DNA of 64,000 nucleotides. It comes from DASVTR01 sp036387475 (GTDB lineage: Bacteria > Acidobacteriota > Blastocatellia > Pyrinomonadales > Pyrinomonadaceae). A program made the position numbers and the translations under genes. Below, in pieces: positions 16,959-26,488 of the stretch; within the stretch, counting starts at the first letter, position 1; every line of letters starts with the position of its first letter. The notes below the pieces were generated by a model, which was given only the letters and a program-made list of their open reading frames with translations, had not been told where the DNA came from and searched no databases. Where the stretch lies: assembly GCA_036387475.1 (NCBI GenBank), contig DASVTR010000010.1, forward strand, positions 62,001 to 126,000, read 5' to 3'.

Positions 16959-17643
16959 TGTTTTCCTGTGACCAGCCGTAATGTCCTATGAGTGGGACGA
17001 AGGCGCACGCTCCGTGATCCTCTCGTTTATAATCCTTATCAGTTTTGATGACGCGAACCAGCCTTTGTGATTCGCGCGTGTTTCCGATGGGGATGACGAG
17101 TTTGCCGCCCAAACGCAACTGCGCGAGCAATGGTTCTGGAACGTCAGGCCCACCGGCTGCCACAAGAATCCCATCGTAGGGCGCGTGAGCGCTCCAACCA
17201 AGTGTGCCGTCGAAACACTTGACGGTGGCGTTATAAATATCAAGCTGACGAATACGCGTTTGCGCTTCGCGGGCCAACTCTGCGATTCGCTCGATTGAGT
17301 AAACCTGCGCGGCGAGTTTGGCGAGAACGGCTGTTTGATAGCCTGAGCCAGCGCCGATTTCCAGCACGCGGCTTCTATCATCAAGCTCCAAAAGCTCGCT
17401 CATGCGTGCGACGATGTAAGGCTGCGAAATGGTTTGATTGGCGGCAATGGGGAGCGCGTGGTCGCCGTAGGCGCGGCCCTGCAAGGCTTCGGGAACGAAG
17501 AAATGGCGCGGGAGGTTGAGCATCGCATCGAGCACGCGCTCATCAGTAATGCCGTAATGCTGGCGCAGGCGCGCGACCATCCGCTCGCGCGGAATGCGAA
17601 ATTCCGCTCTGGCTGTCGGTGGCCGCAAGTGTGCTGAACTCAA
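16951..17643 (-). CDS. pcm: Protein-L-isoaspartate O-methyltransferase
   Basis: A 230-residue enzyme that repairs isoaspartyl residues by SAM-dependent methylation. Family marks are VLDAMLNLPRHFFVPE, the isoaspartate-binding YGDHALPIAANQTISQPYIV, motif I VLEIGAGSGYQTAVLA and IVAAGGPDVPEPL-like sequence (here LVAAGGPDVPEPL). It starts at TTG 17643 with AAGGTGAG close upstream. It follows surE by 19 bp on the same strand. The surE-pcm pair is a known stress-survival operon in many bacteria. Its last codons are built from the 7-bp repeat. Confidence 0.93.
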   Translation of the reverse strand: MSSAHLRPPTARAEFRIPRERMVARLRQHYGITDERVLDAMLNLPRHFFVPEALQGRAYGDHALPIAANQTISQPYIVARMSELLELDDRSRVLEIGAGSGYQTAVLAKLAAQVYSIERIAELAREAQTRIRQLDIYNATVKCFDGTLGWSAHAPYDGILVAAGGPDVPEPLLAQLRLGGKLVIPIGNTRESQRLVRVIKTDKDYKREDHGACAFVPLIGHYGWSQENRG

Positions 17644-17662
17644 TTCTCACCTTGCCTTCGGT

Positions 17663-18433
17663 TTAAGAGCTTTGCAGCACTTCGCTTGAGTTGATGTAGT
17701 TCCAGGCGTCAAGCGCCGTCAGCGCGCGATGGTCTGTCATGTCGCTCTTCAGCGGTGTGACCGAAATGTATCCCTGCTCGACGGCGTGATAATCCGTTCC
17801 ATCCTCGGCGCTTGAACGGAAGTATTCCTCGCCAATCCAGAAATAAGGTTTTTTACGCGGGTCTATGTGTTCTGAAATGACCGGGCGCGCGTTCTTGATT
17901 CCCTGCCGCGTGACGCGCACACCCTTGATTGCGCCGGGAGGAATATTGATATTGAGCAGTGTTCCGTCGGGCAGACCTTCGGTCAGCACTTTACGGACGG
18001 CTGTGACGGCAAAGCGCGCGGCTTCCGTGAAATCGAAATTCTCACGCGCCACAAGGCTGAAAGCCAAACCCGGAACGCCGAGGATAGTGGCTTCGAGAGC
18101 GCCCGCGACTGTTCCTGAATAGGTGGCGTCGTCGCCGAGGTTTCCGCCGTGATTGATGCCGGAGACGCAGATGTCAGGCATCTCTTCCGGCGTGAGAATC
18201 TTATTGAGCGCGAGTGTGACGCAATCTGTCGGTGTGCCGTCTATGGACCAGTGGCGGTCGTCAATGCGGCGAATGCGTAGGGGGCGCGCCAGCGTCAGGC
18301 TATGCGAAGCGCCGCTCATCTCCGCTGCGGGCGCGACCGTATAGACCTCGCCCAACTCGCTCAGAGCTTCTTCCAGTTTGATGAGACCATCCGAATGAAT
18401 GCCGTCATCGTTGGTCAGTAAAATCCGGGTCAT
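17663..18433 (-). CDS. surE: 5'/3'-nucleotidase SurE
   Basis: A 256-residue metal-dependent nucleotidase. Metal-binding NDDG is in ILLTNDDGIHSDGL at the N terminus. The family signature is SGINHGGNLGDDATYSGTV near residue 93, and GTPTDCVTLAL lies between. It dephosphorylates nucleoside monophosphates and is linked to survival in stationary phase. It is cotranscribed with pcm directly downstream. The length is normal for the family. Confidence 0.95.
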   Translation of the reverse strand: MTRILLTNDDGIHSDGLIKLEEALSELGEVYTVAPAAEMSGASHSLTLARPLRIRRIDDRHWSIDGTPTDCVTLALNKILTPEEMPDICVSGINHGGNLGDDATYSGTVAGALEATILGVPGLAFSLVARENFDFTEAARFAVTAVRKVLTEGLPDGTLLNINIPPGAIKGVRVTRQGIKNARPVISEHIDPRKKPYFWIGEEYFRSSAEDGTDYHAVEQGYISVTPLKSDMTDHRALTALDAWNYINSSEVLQSS

Positions 18434-18656
18434 AATAAACTTAAGCCGACCGGGTGTATGCGCGATTGTCTAGCCAGGCTTTCGGGGAAGCAAGTCGTGG
18501 CGCTTTTGGTGCGCTACCGGACACGGCGGACGGTTTTAACCTGACGCTCGCGCGTGGAGCTTAGATTGCTCGCGCATTGTTTGCTGGAAACAAAAGGTGA
18601 GGTCTCTGACGATTGCCCCGATGCCCGGTATCGAGTTTGAAGCGACGCCGAAGCTT

Positions 18657-18860
18657 CTAGTCGCGCGGCGTAGGCCGGCGGCCCTTCTTCTTATTGCGCT
18701 TGCGCGCCAGCGCCGATTTGAGCTTGGCCTTCTGGCCCGGCGGCATGAAGAACGCGTGTTTCTTGGCATCCTTGATAATCTCTTCCGTCATCACCCTGCG
18801 CTTAAAGCGCCTGAGAGCGCTCTCGATCGACTCGCCCTGATTAACTGTTACTATCGCCAT
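18657..18860 (-). CDS. rpsU: 30S ribosomal protein S21
   Basis: A 67-residue basic protein beginning MAIVTVNQGESIESALRRFK and RVMTEEIIKDAKKHAFF, ending with the Lys/Arg-rich KRNKKKGRRPTPRD. This is the S21 pattern. ATG 18860 has GGAG upstream (GGAGAAGAAATG). A longer open frame on the same strand is not part of the gene. Unlike in enterobacteria it is not linked to dnaG or rpoD here. About 220 bp separate it from surE; that gap holds nothing I recognise. Confidence 0.93.
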   Translation of the reverse strand: MAIVTVNQGESIESALRRFKRRVMTEEIIKDAKKHAFFMPPGQKAKLKSALARKRNKKKGRRPTPRD

Positions 18861-18961
18861 TTCTTCTCCGTCTATGATGGTAGTGAATTGTGAATAATCT
18901 TCTGCAAAGATTAAGCTTGATAATTTAACACGCCACGCGAGGTATCGGTCAAGCGCAGATG

Positions 18962-18993
18962 AACCCCGCAAGCATCCTTTCGCCTGCGGGGTT
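18962..18993. terminator. Terminator between radical SAM gene and rpsU
   Basis: AACCCCGCA pairs perfectly with TGCGGGGTT across a 14-base loop. It sits 34 bases past the stop of the large radical SAM gene and before rpsU. The T-run is short on both sides, so efficiency is uncertain. Confidence 0.55.
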
Positions 18994-19026
18994 CTCTCCT
19001 CTGTGAGTTTCACAGCTTCGAGCGGT

Positions 19027-21051
<2,025 letters not shown>

Positions 21052-21426
21052 TGTTTTCCTTCTCTACTTGGTAAATCGAGTTGCAAATAAAATGACAGAT
21101 TGTGTTGAAAAGCGGCAGGGCACGCTAAGCTGCTGAAGCGCTTCGTGCTCCACCGCTCTCAAACACCTTTTCCCTGTGAATCCCGCACCTTCCGATGCAG
21201 AACAGAAATCGGCAGCAATCCTAGAGCAATGATTGTGCCGCTGACAGCCACTTGAGGCAAACGAACTAATAACAGGACTTATTTGATTTCAACGAAAACG
21301 CCGCTCGCCTCACAAATCTAAAATGCGTATCATAAAGACGCGTTGGGCCAGCCGTCAAGCCGAATGTAACATTATGACACCTGCCTTTTCCCGATTATAG
21401 AAGATGACAGACGCCCTTACAATGAA

Positions 21427-21457
21427 AACGGCAAGCTTCGATGCGGAGCTTGCCGTT
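21427..21457. terminator. Strong hairpin, probable terminator
   Basis: AACGGCAAGCT and AGCTTGCCGTT are perfectly complementary (11 bp) around a 9-base loop, with an AAAA run on the left and TTT on the right, so it could work in both directions. It is about 175 bp beyond the stop of the VWA gene, near the end of the Tad locus. Confidence 0.6.
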
Positions 21458-21496
21458 TCTATATGCCCGGTGTTTTTCGTAAGGAAAACTAATCTG

Positions 21497-21527
21497 GGAG
21501 ATAAACCTAAGGCACAGGCTTATCTCC
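21497..21527. other. Second hairpin downstream of the VWA gene
   Basis: GGAGATAA and TTATCTCC pair, with an additional inner CCT/AGG, about 40 bp from the first hairpin. There is no T-run. It may be an RNA 3' end-protecting structure or part of an unrecognised RNA. Confidence 0.45.
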
Positions 21528-21631
21528 GCTGCATCCTACTGTTTTAACTCTGGTCGGACGGCTGCTATTGATAATGTGCCAGTTGCCCTCTGTCGGCTTC
21601 TAACAGCCTTTGATTAATTTGATAAGAATTG

Positions 21632-22702
21632 TCAGCGGCGGGGCGCGAAGTAGCCGATGCGCGCAGAGACTTGAAATGAGCGGTTGACTGTTTCAACTCT
21701 AACGCGGCGAAAGCGTCCGTCTTTGCTCTTGTTCAGCGGTGTGTAGTAGAGAGCGTACTGGCGGCGCAGCTCCTCTGCAACTTCCGCGTAGGTCGAATCG
21801 AGCGCGTTAAAGCTGGTGGGCTTGTAGAGTCTGCCTCCGGTTGCTGCCGTCAGTTGGGCCAAATTCTGTTCACCTATATCGAGCACGCGCAAGCCTTCCT
21901 GCAAGTCGCCGATGCGAAGCTGGTTGAAGCGCACGGCAGCAGGCGTCGCGTTGAGTAATGAATCAAGCTCGGCACGCTTTCTCTGCCGCTCAATCTCCGT
22001 ATTGCTGACGACGTAAACGCTCGCCTGCGCCATCAGCAAGGCGCGCAGCGAGGCTTCGAGCGTACTGTAACCGCGACCACTATCTATCCCATCCGTCAAA
22101 ACGATAATCGCATGTCGCCCGCGCGCCTTTGACAACTGCTCGCGCGCAGCCAGCAGGAGTGCGTCGTTAAAGAGCGTGAAGATGCCGGGCACGATGCGTC
22201 GCAAGCTGCGTCGCAGTTGCACACGGCTCTGCGTCCAGTCCTGCAACAGCTCTATACGGTCGTCAAACTTAATCAGGCTGATGCGATCATCCGGCGCGAG
22301 TTTTTCGGCAAAGCCTTCGACGGCGCGGCGAAAGTCTTCGAGATTAGCGGCGGCGCTCGAAGAGGAATCAATCATCAGGACGACATCAACCGGCACTTGC
22401 CTGATCGCCAGTTCCGATAAAGGCTGCTCGCGTCCATCCTCGAAGACGCGAAAATCGTTGCGCGTTAAATCAGTGATAAGCCGCCCACCGGCATCACGCA
22501 CGGTGACGGGCAACAGCACCTCCGTCGTGCTCACGGAAATAACGTCGTTGTCATCAACTTCCTGTTCGACGCTGTTTGAAACCGGCGGAGCGCTTGGCTG
22601 TTGATTGTTTTGCGCGAAGACCTGAAGGGAAAGCAACAGGCAACAGGTAAAAGGCAAAAGGGAAAGAAGAGACAAAATACGAAAAGATAAACGCGGCAGC
22701 AT
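21632..22702 (-). CDS. Exported VWA-domain protein (acidobacterial VWFA-related type)
   Basis: A 356-residue protein with a signal peptide and one von Willebrand A domain. The MIDAS motif is DSSSS in VVLMIDSSSSAAANLEDF, with further ligands in IVLTDGIDSGRG. Before it lies a conserved beta segment, LLPVTVRDAGGRLITDLTRNDFRVFEDG, typical of the VWFA-related family that is expanded in Acidobacteriota. The C terminus ends in RIGYFAPRR, another mark of that family. VWA proteins bind metal and protein ligands. Position at the end of the Tad locus suggests a cell-surface or pilus-associated role, by inference. Odd feature: the core of its signal peptide is encoded by the 7-bp repeat. Confidence 0.88.
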   Translation of the reverse strand: MLPRLSFRILSLLSLLPFTCCLLLSLQVFAQNNQQPSAPPVSNSVEQEVDDNDVISVSTTEVLLPVTVRDAGGRLITDLTRNDFRVFEDGREQPLSELAIRQVPVDVVLMIDSSSSAAANLEDFRRAVEGFAEKLAPDDRISLIKFDDRIELLQDWTQSRVQLRRSLRRIVPGIFTLFNDALLLAAREQLSKARGRHAIIVLTDGIDSGRGYSTLEASLRALLMAQASVYVVSNTEIERQRKRAELDSLLNATPAAVRFNQLRIGDLQEGLRVLDIGEQNLAQLTAATGGRLYKPTSFNALDSTYAEVAEELRRQYALYYTPLNKSKDGRFRRVRVETVNRSFQVSARIGYFAPRR

Positions 22703-22761
22703 GGCTAATCCTTTTTCTTCCCTCTTAACTTTTACCTTTTTACTTTTGCCTTTTACCTTTA
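22633..22761. repeat. 7-bp-unit inverted repeat, one arm inside a signal peptide
   Basis: The left arm 22633-22664 (units aggcaac, aggtaaa, aggcaaa, agggaaa) is inside the VWA gene and encodes part of its signal peptide (SLLPFTCCLLLS). The right arm 22729-22761 (ttttacc, tttttac, ttttgcc, ttttacc) lies between the two genes and touches the end of the next one. The arms are complementary. Confidence 0.75.
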
Positions 22762-23493
22762 CGGCTTTACCGGCTCGTCGCTCATGGCGGCGGTCATGGC
22801 GGCAATGATGCGGTCGCTGACGCGGCGCTTTCGCAACTCTGAAAGCTTCAGCGGAGAGAGATCAAATTCGGCGGGCGCGTTTTCGATGCGACGAATAATC
22901 GTGCCTTCGGAAAAGCCCGCTTCGACTAGTTCGACAATCGAATCGTTGGTCAAAGTCGGCGTCTTTTCGAGCTTAGGCGTGCCGCCTGCTTCTGCCGGAG
23001 GACGAATGATGCGGACGGTTGCGCTGCCCGTGGTCTCTGACGAGTCTGCGCCGGAATTGCCCGCCCCGCGCGTACGCGTGCGTTCGCTCGAACCGCTGCT
23101 GCCGCCGAAGATGTCCGTTGAATTACCGCCCTGTTGATTCTGCTGCCGCGAATTCTGTTGAGTGCCACGGTTGTTGAAAAAGGGGTCGTCTTCAATCTCT
23201 TCATCATTCATCAACGCGGCAGCATCGTCGCGCGCAACCATGTTGAGAATGATATTTTCGCTAACGCCGCCGCGCTTGAGTTCAATCAACTTATCGGGCG
23301 AGAGATCAAACTGCGCTGGGCGCGTACGGATGAGAGCGATGACCGTCTTCTCTTTGAATCCAGCCCGCACGAGCTTGATAATCGAAGCATTGGTCAAAGG
23401 CGCTTCGGCGCTCTGCTGCGCTTGAACGGACAGGCATCCGGCCAGCACGCTCAACATGAAAGCCAGACAAATTCGCTTCAAACAGATTTTCAT
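22759..23493 (-). CDS. Putative lipoprotein with two copies of an internal domain
   Basis: A 244-residue exported protein starting MKICLKRICLAFML, with lipobox-like LAGC near residue 20. GGGGAG precedes its ATG. It contains two copies of an approximately 50-residue domain. Copy 1 (about 35-88) has IIKLVRAGFKEKTVIALI and FDLSPDKLIELKRGGVSENI. Copy 2 (about 185-240) has IVELVEAGFSEGTIIRRI and FDLSPLKLSELRKRRVSDRI. A low-complexity Gly/Ser/Gln/Arg linker separates them. The domain is helical, resembling small peptidoglycan- or protein-binding modules, but I cannot name it. It lies between the VWA and LysM genes at the tail of the Tad locus. Confidence 0.7.
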   Translation of the reverse strand: MKICLKRICLAFMLSVLAGCLSVQAQQSAEAPLTNASIIKLVRAGFKEKTVIALIRTRPAQFDLSPDKLIELKRGGVSENIILNMVARDDAAALMNDEEIEDDPFFNNRGTQQNSRQQNQQGGNSTDIFGGSSGSSERTRTRGAGNSGADSSETTGSATVRIIRPPAEAGGTPKLEKTPTLTNDSIVELVEAGFSEGTIIRRIENAPAEFDLSPLKLSELRKRRVSDRIIAAMTAAMSDEPVKP

Positions 23494-23579
23494 AGCATTT
23501 CTCCCCTTGAAGAAAATAAACGATTAACGGTGGCTGGCTTTCAGTATCATTTCCTGGTCGATAAAAGCGAAAGGACATT

Positions 23580-23694
23580 TCACGCAAAGACGCAAAGGCG
23601 CTAAGGAAGAAGCTCGCAAATAAAACAGTGGCACTGCCATCCAATATCTGAGTCTTGGCTTTGCTTATCTTAGCGCCTTTGCGTCTTTGCGTGA
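23580..23694. repeat. Perfect 26-bp inverted repeat with 8-bp internal period
   Basis: Left arm 23580-23605 and right arm 23669-23694 are exact reverse complements. The arm contains the units ACGCAAAG, ACGCAAAG, GCGCTAAG. The 63-bp middle shows nothing. It lies between the LysM/transglycosylase gene and the duplicated-domain lipoprotein gene. This is the one member of the repeat set with an 8-bp rather than a 7-bp period. Confidence 0.9.
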
Positions 23695-23722
23695 GATGGT
23701 TCTTCTTCTATCTTTTAAAAAC

Positions 23723-25006
23723 CTACCTTAGGCGCGATGCTACGGCGTCTGGAGTTTCAACCGCGCTGACGGGCTTGCCCTGCCTGTAACGCGCGCCGAT
23801 CTTCTTCACGTAATTGCGCGTCTCTTTGTAGGGTGGAACATTGCGCCCGTACTTCATCACAGCGCCCTCGCCAGCGTTATAGCCGGCCAGCACCAAGTCA
23901 ACGCGACCGTTGAATTGTTCGAGCAGCTTTTTCAAATACTTCGTGCCTCCCATGATGTTCTGTGCCGGGTCGAAAGCGTTGCGCACACCGTAATGTGCGC
24001 CCGTGCCCGGCATCAACTGCATCAACCCACGTGCTCCCTTCGGCGAGACGACGCGCGGATGAAAGTGAGACTCCTGTTCCATGACGCAGAAAATCAGATA
24101 GGGGTCAACGCCGTAACGCGTGCCGTTCTCTCTAATCAATTTATCGAAATGCGCATTGCCAGTGCTCCAACCGCGCTCCGTCCACGCGCGTGCGGTCTCA
24201 ACGGCGTTTGGCGTCGGTGGCTGTGCAGCCTCGCGCTCGATGCGCTCAATGCGCGAGCGTTCGAGGAAGATAGAGAGATTGCCGCGCCTGTACCAAGCAC
24301 CCGTGGCGCTTTCGTTCACTTCGTCGGCCTCGACACGCGCACCGCCGACTAGATGAATCCAGACGGGCTGCGCGGGCGCATCATTGCGTATCGCGCTCAC
24401 GTCAACCAACTTGACGACGGGCGTGCGGCCCACATCTTGATTGATCTGTTCGGCGCGCTCAATTGAGCGAACGCGGTCGCGCGCGACGAGGTGCGTCACG
24501 CCGCCGCGTCTGTATCTCACGCCCTGCTCGCTTTCCCAAATCTCGTCCGCTTCGACGGTCGTTCCATCAGTCAGACTAATGCTCTGCTTTCCTTCGCGCG
24601 TCGAAATGTTTTCCGCCGGAGCTTTATCAACGATTGCCGCCGTGCTGGCCTTGTAGCCTCTGGGAGAGACGGACGGCACGAGCACCTCCTGGCGCGCTCG
24701 TAACTGCGAAGCGATTGGAAGATTATTAAGCTGTGCGACCTCTTCCGCCGAGACGTTAAAGCGCTCAGCGAGAGCAGCGATAGTATCTCCCTCGCGCGCG
24801 CGAATCTTCATAGGGCTGCGCCGACTCAGACGCCCGCGCCGCACATCGACATTCGCGCTCCGATGTCCGTACGCGCTGCCCCTCGCTGGTTGACGCATCA
24901 ACGCGCCCGTTGACTCCTGCGCACTCGCGGGCAGCACCGAAGCTGAAATAAAGAGCACGCCTGTCATCAATCTTGATGCGCTGAATTTGGGGAATCTTCG
25001 GGTCAT
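23723..25006 (-). CDS. LysM-containing lytic transglycosylase
   Basis: A 427-residue exported protein. After the signal (MTGVLFISASVLPASA) comes a LysM domain (REGDTIAALAERFNVSAEEV to QLNNL). Two copies of a short beta motif then follow (TTVEADEIWESEQGVRYRRG and GGARVEADEVNESATGAWY). The C-terminal SLT domain has the catalytic Glu in CVMEQESHFHPRVVS, then GLMQLMPGTG and AGYNAGEGAVMKYG. It would cleave peptidoglycan glycan strands, probably to make room for pilus or secretin assembly; that link is inferred from position within the Tad locus. The order with neighbouring genes and close spacing suggests one transcript. Confidence 0.9.
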   Translation of the reverse strand: MTRRFPKFSASRLMTGVLFISASVLPASAQESTGALMRQPARGSAYGHRSANVDVRRGRLSRRSPMKIRAREGDTIAALAERFNVSAEEVAQLNNLPIASQLRARQEVLVPSVSPRGYKASTAAIVDKAPAENISTREGKQSISLTDGTTVEADEIWESEQGVRYRRGGVTHLVARDRVRSIERAEQINQDVGRTPVVKLVDVSAIRNDAPAQPVWIHLVGGARVEADEVNESATGAWYRRGNLSIFLERSRIERIEREAAQPPTPNAVETARAWTERGWSTGNAHFDKLIRENGTRYGVDPYLIFCVMEQESHFHPRVVSPKGARGLMQLMPGTGAHYGVRNAFDPAQNIMGGTKYLKKLLEQFNGRVDLVLAGYNAGEGAVMKYGRNVPPYKETRNYVKKIGARYRQGKPVSAVETPDAVASRLR

Positions 25007-25036
25007 CTTTTTATCCTTCCACCTTCATCCTTGTTC

Positions 25037-26383
25037 TTAGAGTTGCAAGGGGTCGGCAAATTCTTCTGCGAGTTGTCCGGTCTGCTCGGTTGCGGGCGCG
25101 TAGACGTGTGCCGTGCCGAAGTAGTTGCGCCAGGCTAAATCCAGAACCTTCGGCGATAGCTCCAGCGCGTGGCCTTCAAAGAGGCAGATGTCCGTGACGC
25201 GATCCAGCAAATCGCGCGGCTCGCAGGCTTTCATCTGCCGATGCTCGATGATGTAGTTGTTTAGCAGGTGATCCAGACTCGCTTGTTCACACTTGATGCC
25301 GCGCGTGTAGGCTGCGCGCTTGAAGATTTCGACGTAGGCCGCAGGAGTTGGCGGCTCGACGCGAGCGCGGTAGCCCATTCTGCGCAGGAACGCTTCGTCC
25401 GACAAATCCTTCTCTTCCATGTTGGTTGAGAAGATGACCAACTGCTCAAAGGGGACTTCGATTTTCTTGCCCGTGTGCAGCGCCAGATAATCGACGCGTC
25501 GTTCCAGAGGCACAATCCAGCGATTCAGGAGGTCTTGGGGAGCGGCGCGCTGGCGTCCGAAGTCGTCTATGACGAGCGTGCCGCCGTTTGACTTCATCTG
25601 AAACGGCGCTTCGTAAAACTTCGCTGCATCCGACCACACGAGGTCTGTGTTCTCTAAGGTTAATTCACCGCCGACGACAACCAGCGGACGCTCGATGTGT
25701 ACCCAGCGACGGTCATACTCGGCGGGCGTCATCTCTGTGGGCGCGACGCGATGATTGTGTGAATCGAAGACGCGGATGATCTGCCCGTCAATCTCTATCG
25801 CGTAAGGAATCCAGATCGCGCCGGGCAGAGCATTATTGACGCGCTCGGCGACAGCAGTCTTGCCAGTGCCGGGAAGTCCCGTGAGAAACAGCGAGCGCCT
25901 TGAATTGATAACGCAGCCGAGCGTTTGCATTAAAGAGGTTGGCAGCACGAGGTCACGAAACGCTGCGCGGACTGTCTCCATCGAAGCGGCGCGCGAAGGC
26001 ACTGCTTGCAGCCGCGTCATGAAAGAATAGTCTTGAAGCGAGACGGGCGATGGGCCAGTGTAGCCGCACATCGCCTGCAAGTGCGCGTAGCGATCCCAGC
26101 CCTTATCGAGCATCGCGTAGCGCGTCGAACCCATCGTCGCCTGCTTGCGGACTTCGATTAGCTTTTCGCGGTAGAGCATCTGCAACAACTCTTCCGTCAA
26201 CGTTCGCGGCAGGTGCATACGCTCTGCGACCGCAGCGGTCGTCGGGTCGGCCAAGAGCGCGACGTGCTTTAAGACCAACCCGCAGAGGAAGCCCTCGTCA
26301 ACGCCCGTGTCGGCGATTTCCTCCGGCATCGGCGGCCCCATGCTCTCGATTTCAGTTCGCGTCAGAATGCTCGTCTGTGACAT
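25037..26383 (-). CDS. AAA ATPase of the Flp pilus-associated type
   Basis: A 448-residue ATPase. The first 110 residues form a winged-helix-like region. Walker A is LTGLPGTGKTAVAERV near residue 193, Walker B is TLVIDDFGRQRAAP, and sensor 1 is QLVIFSTNMEEKDL. Similar proteins, annotated as ATPases with chaperone activity linked to Flp pilus assembly, sit in other Tad loci, as here. The start MSQTSILTRTE at 26383 follows AAGGGA. The upstream in-frame codons are 7-bp repeat sequence and are discarded. It probably remodels or regulates the Tad machinery. MoxR-like alternatives are less likely. Confidence 0.82.
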   Translation of the reverse strand: MSQTSILTRTEIESMGPPMPEEIADTGVDEGFLCGLVLKHVALLADPTTAAVAERMHLPRTLTEELLQMLYREKLIEVRKQATMGSTRYAMLDKGWDRYAHLQAMCGYTGPSPVSLQDYSFMTRLQAVPSRAASMETVRAAFRDLVLPTSLMQTLGCVINSRRSLFLTGLPGTGKTAVAERVNNALPGAIWIPYAIEIDGQIIRVFDSHNHRVAPTEMTPAEYDRRWVHIERPLVVVGGELTLENTDLVWSDAAKFYEAPFQMKSNGGTLVIDDFGRQRAAPQDLLNRWIVPLERRVDYLALHTGKKIEVPFEQLVIFSTNMEEKDLSDEAFLRRMGYRARVEPPTPAAYVEIFKRAAYTRGIKCEQASLDHLLNNYIIEHRQMKACEPRDLLDRVTDICLFEGHALELSPKVLDLAWRNYFGTAHVYAPATEQTGQLAEEFADPLQL

Positions 26384-26408
26384 TGGAAATTTCCCTTCGG
26401 TCAATTTC

Positions 26409-26483
26409 AAGTTTTCAGTTTTCAGTTTTGAGTAAAAGCCCAGTTGCTTTCTGCTGAACACTGAAAACCGAAAACTGAAAACT
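26409..26483. repeat. 7-bp-unit inverted repeat (CAGTTTT type)
   Basis: The left arm (aagtttt, cagtttt, cagtttt, gagt) and right arm (actgaaa, accgaaa, actgaaa, acta) lie between the AAA ATPase and TadD-like genes. The arms are complementary and can form a hairpin in the polycistronic transcript. Confidence 0.85.
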
Positions 26484-26488
26484 AATTT

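Larger units (their letters stand above)
21052..21631. other. 580-bp intergenic region with two strong hairpins
   Basis: No convincing gene is seen. It lies upstream of the radical SAM gene and downstream of the VWA gene, both on the minus strand. Besides hairpins at 21427-21457 and 21497-21527 there is unremarkable sequence. It must contain the promoter and leader of the radical SAM gene. An RNA gene ending at one of the hairpins is possible but not shown. Confidence 0.4.
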
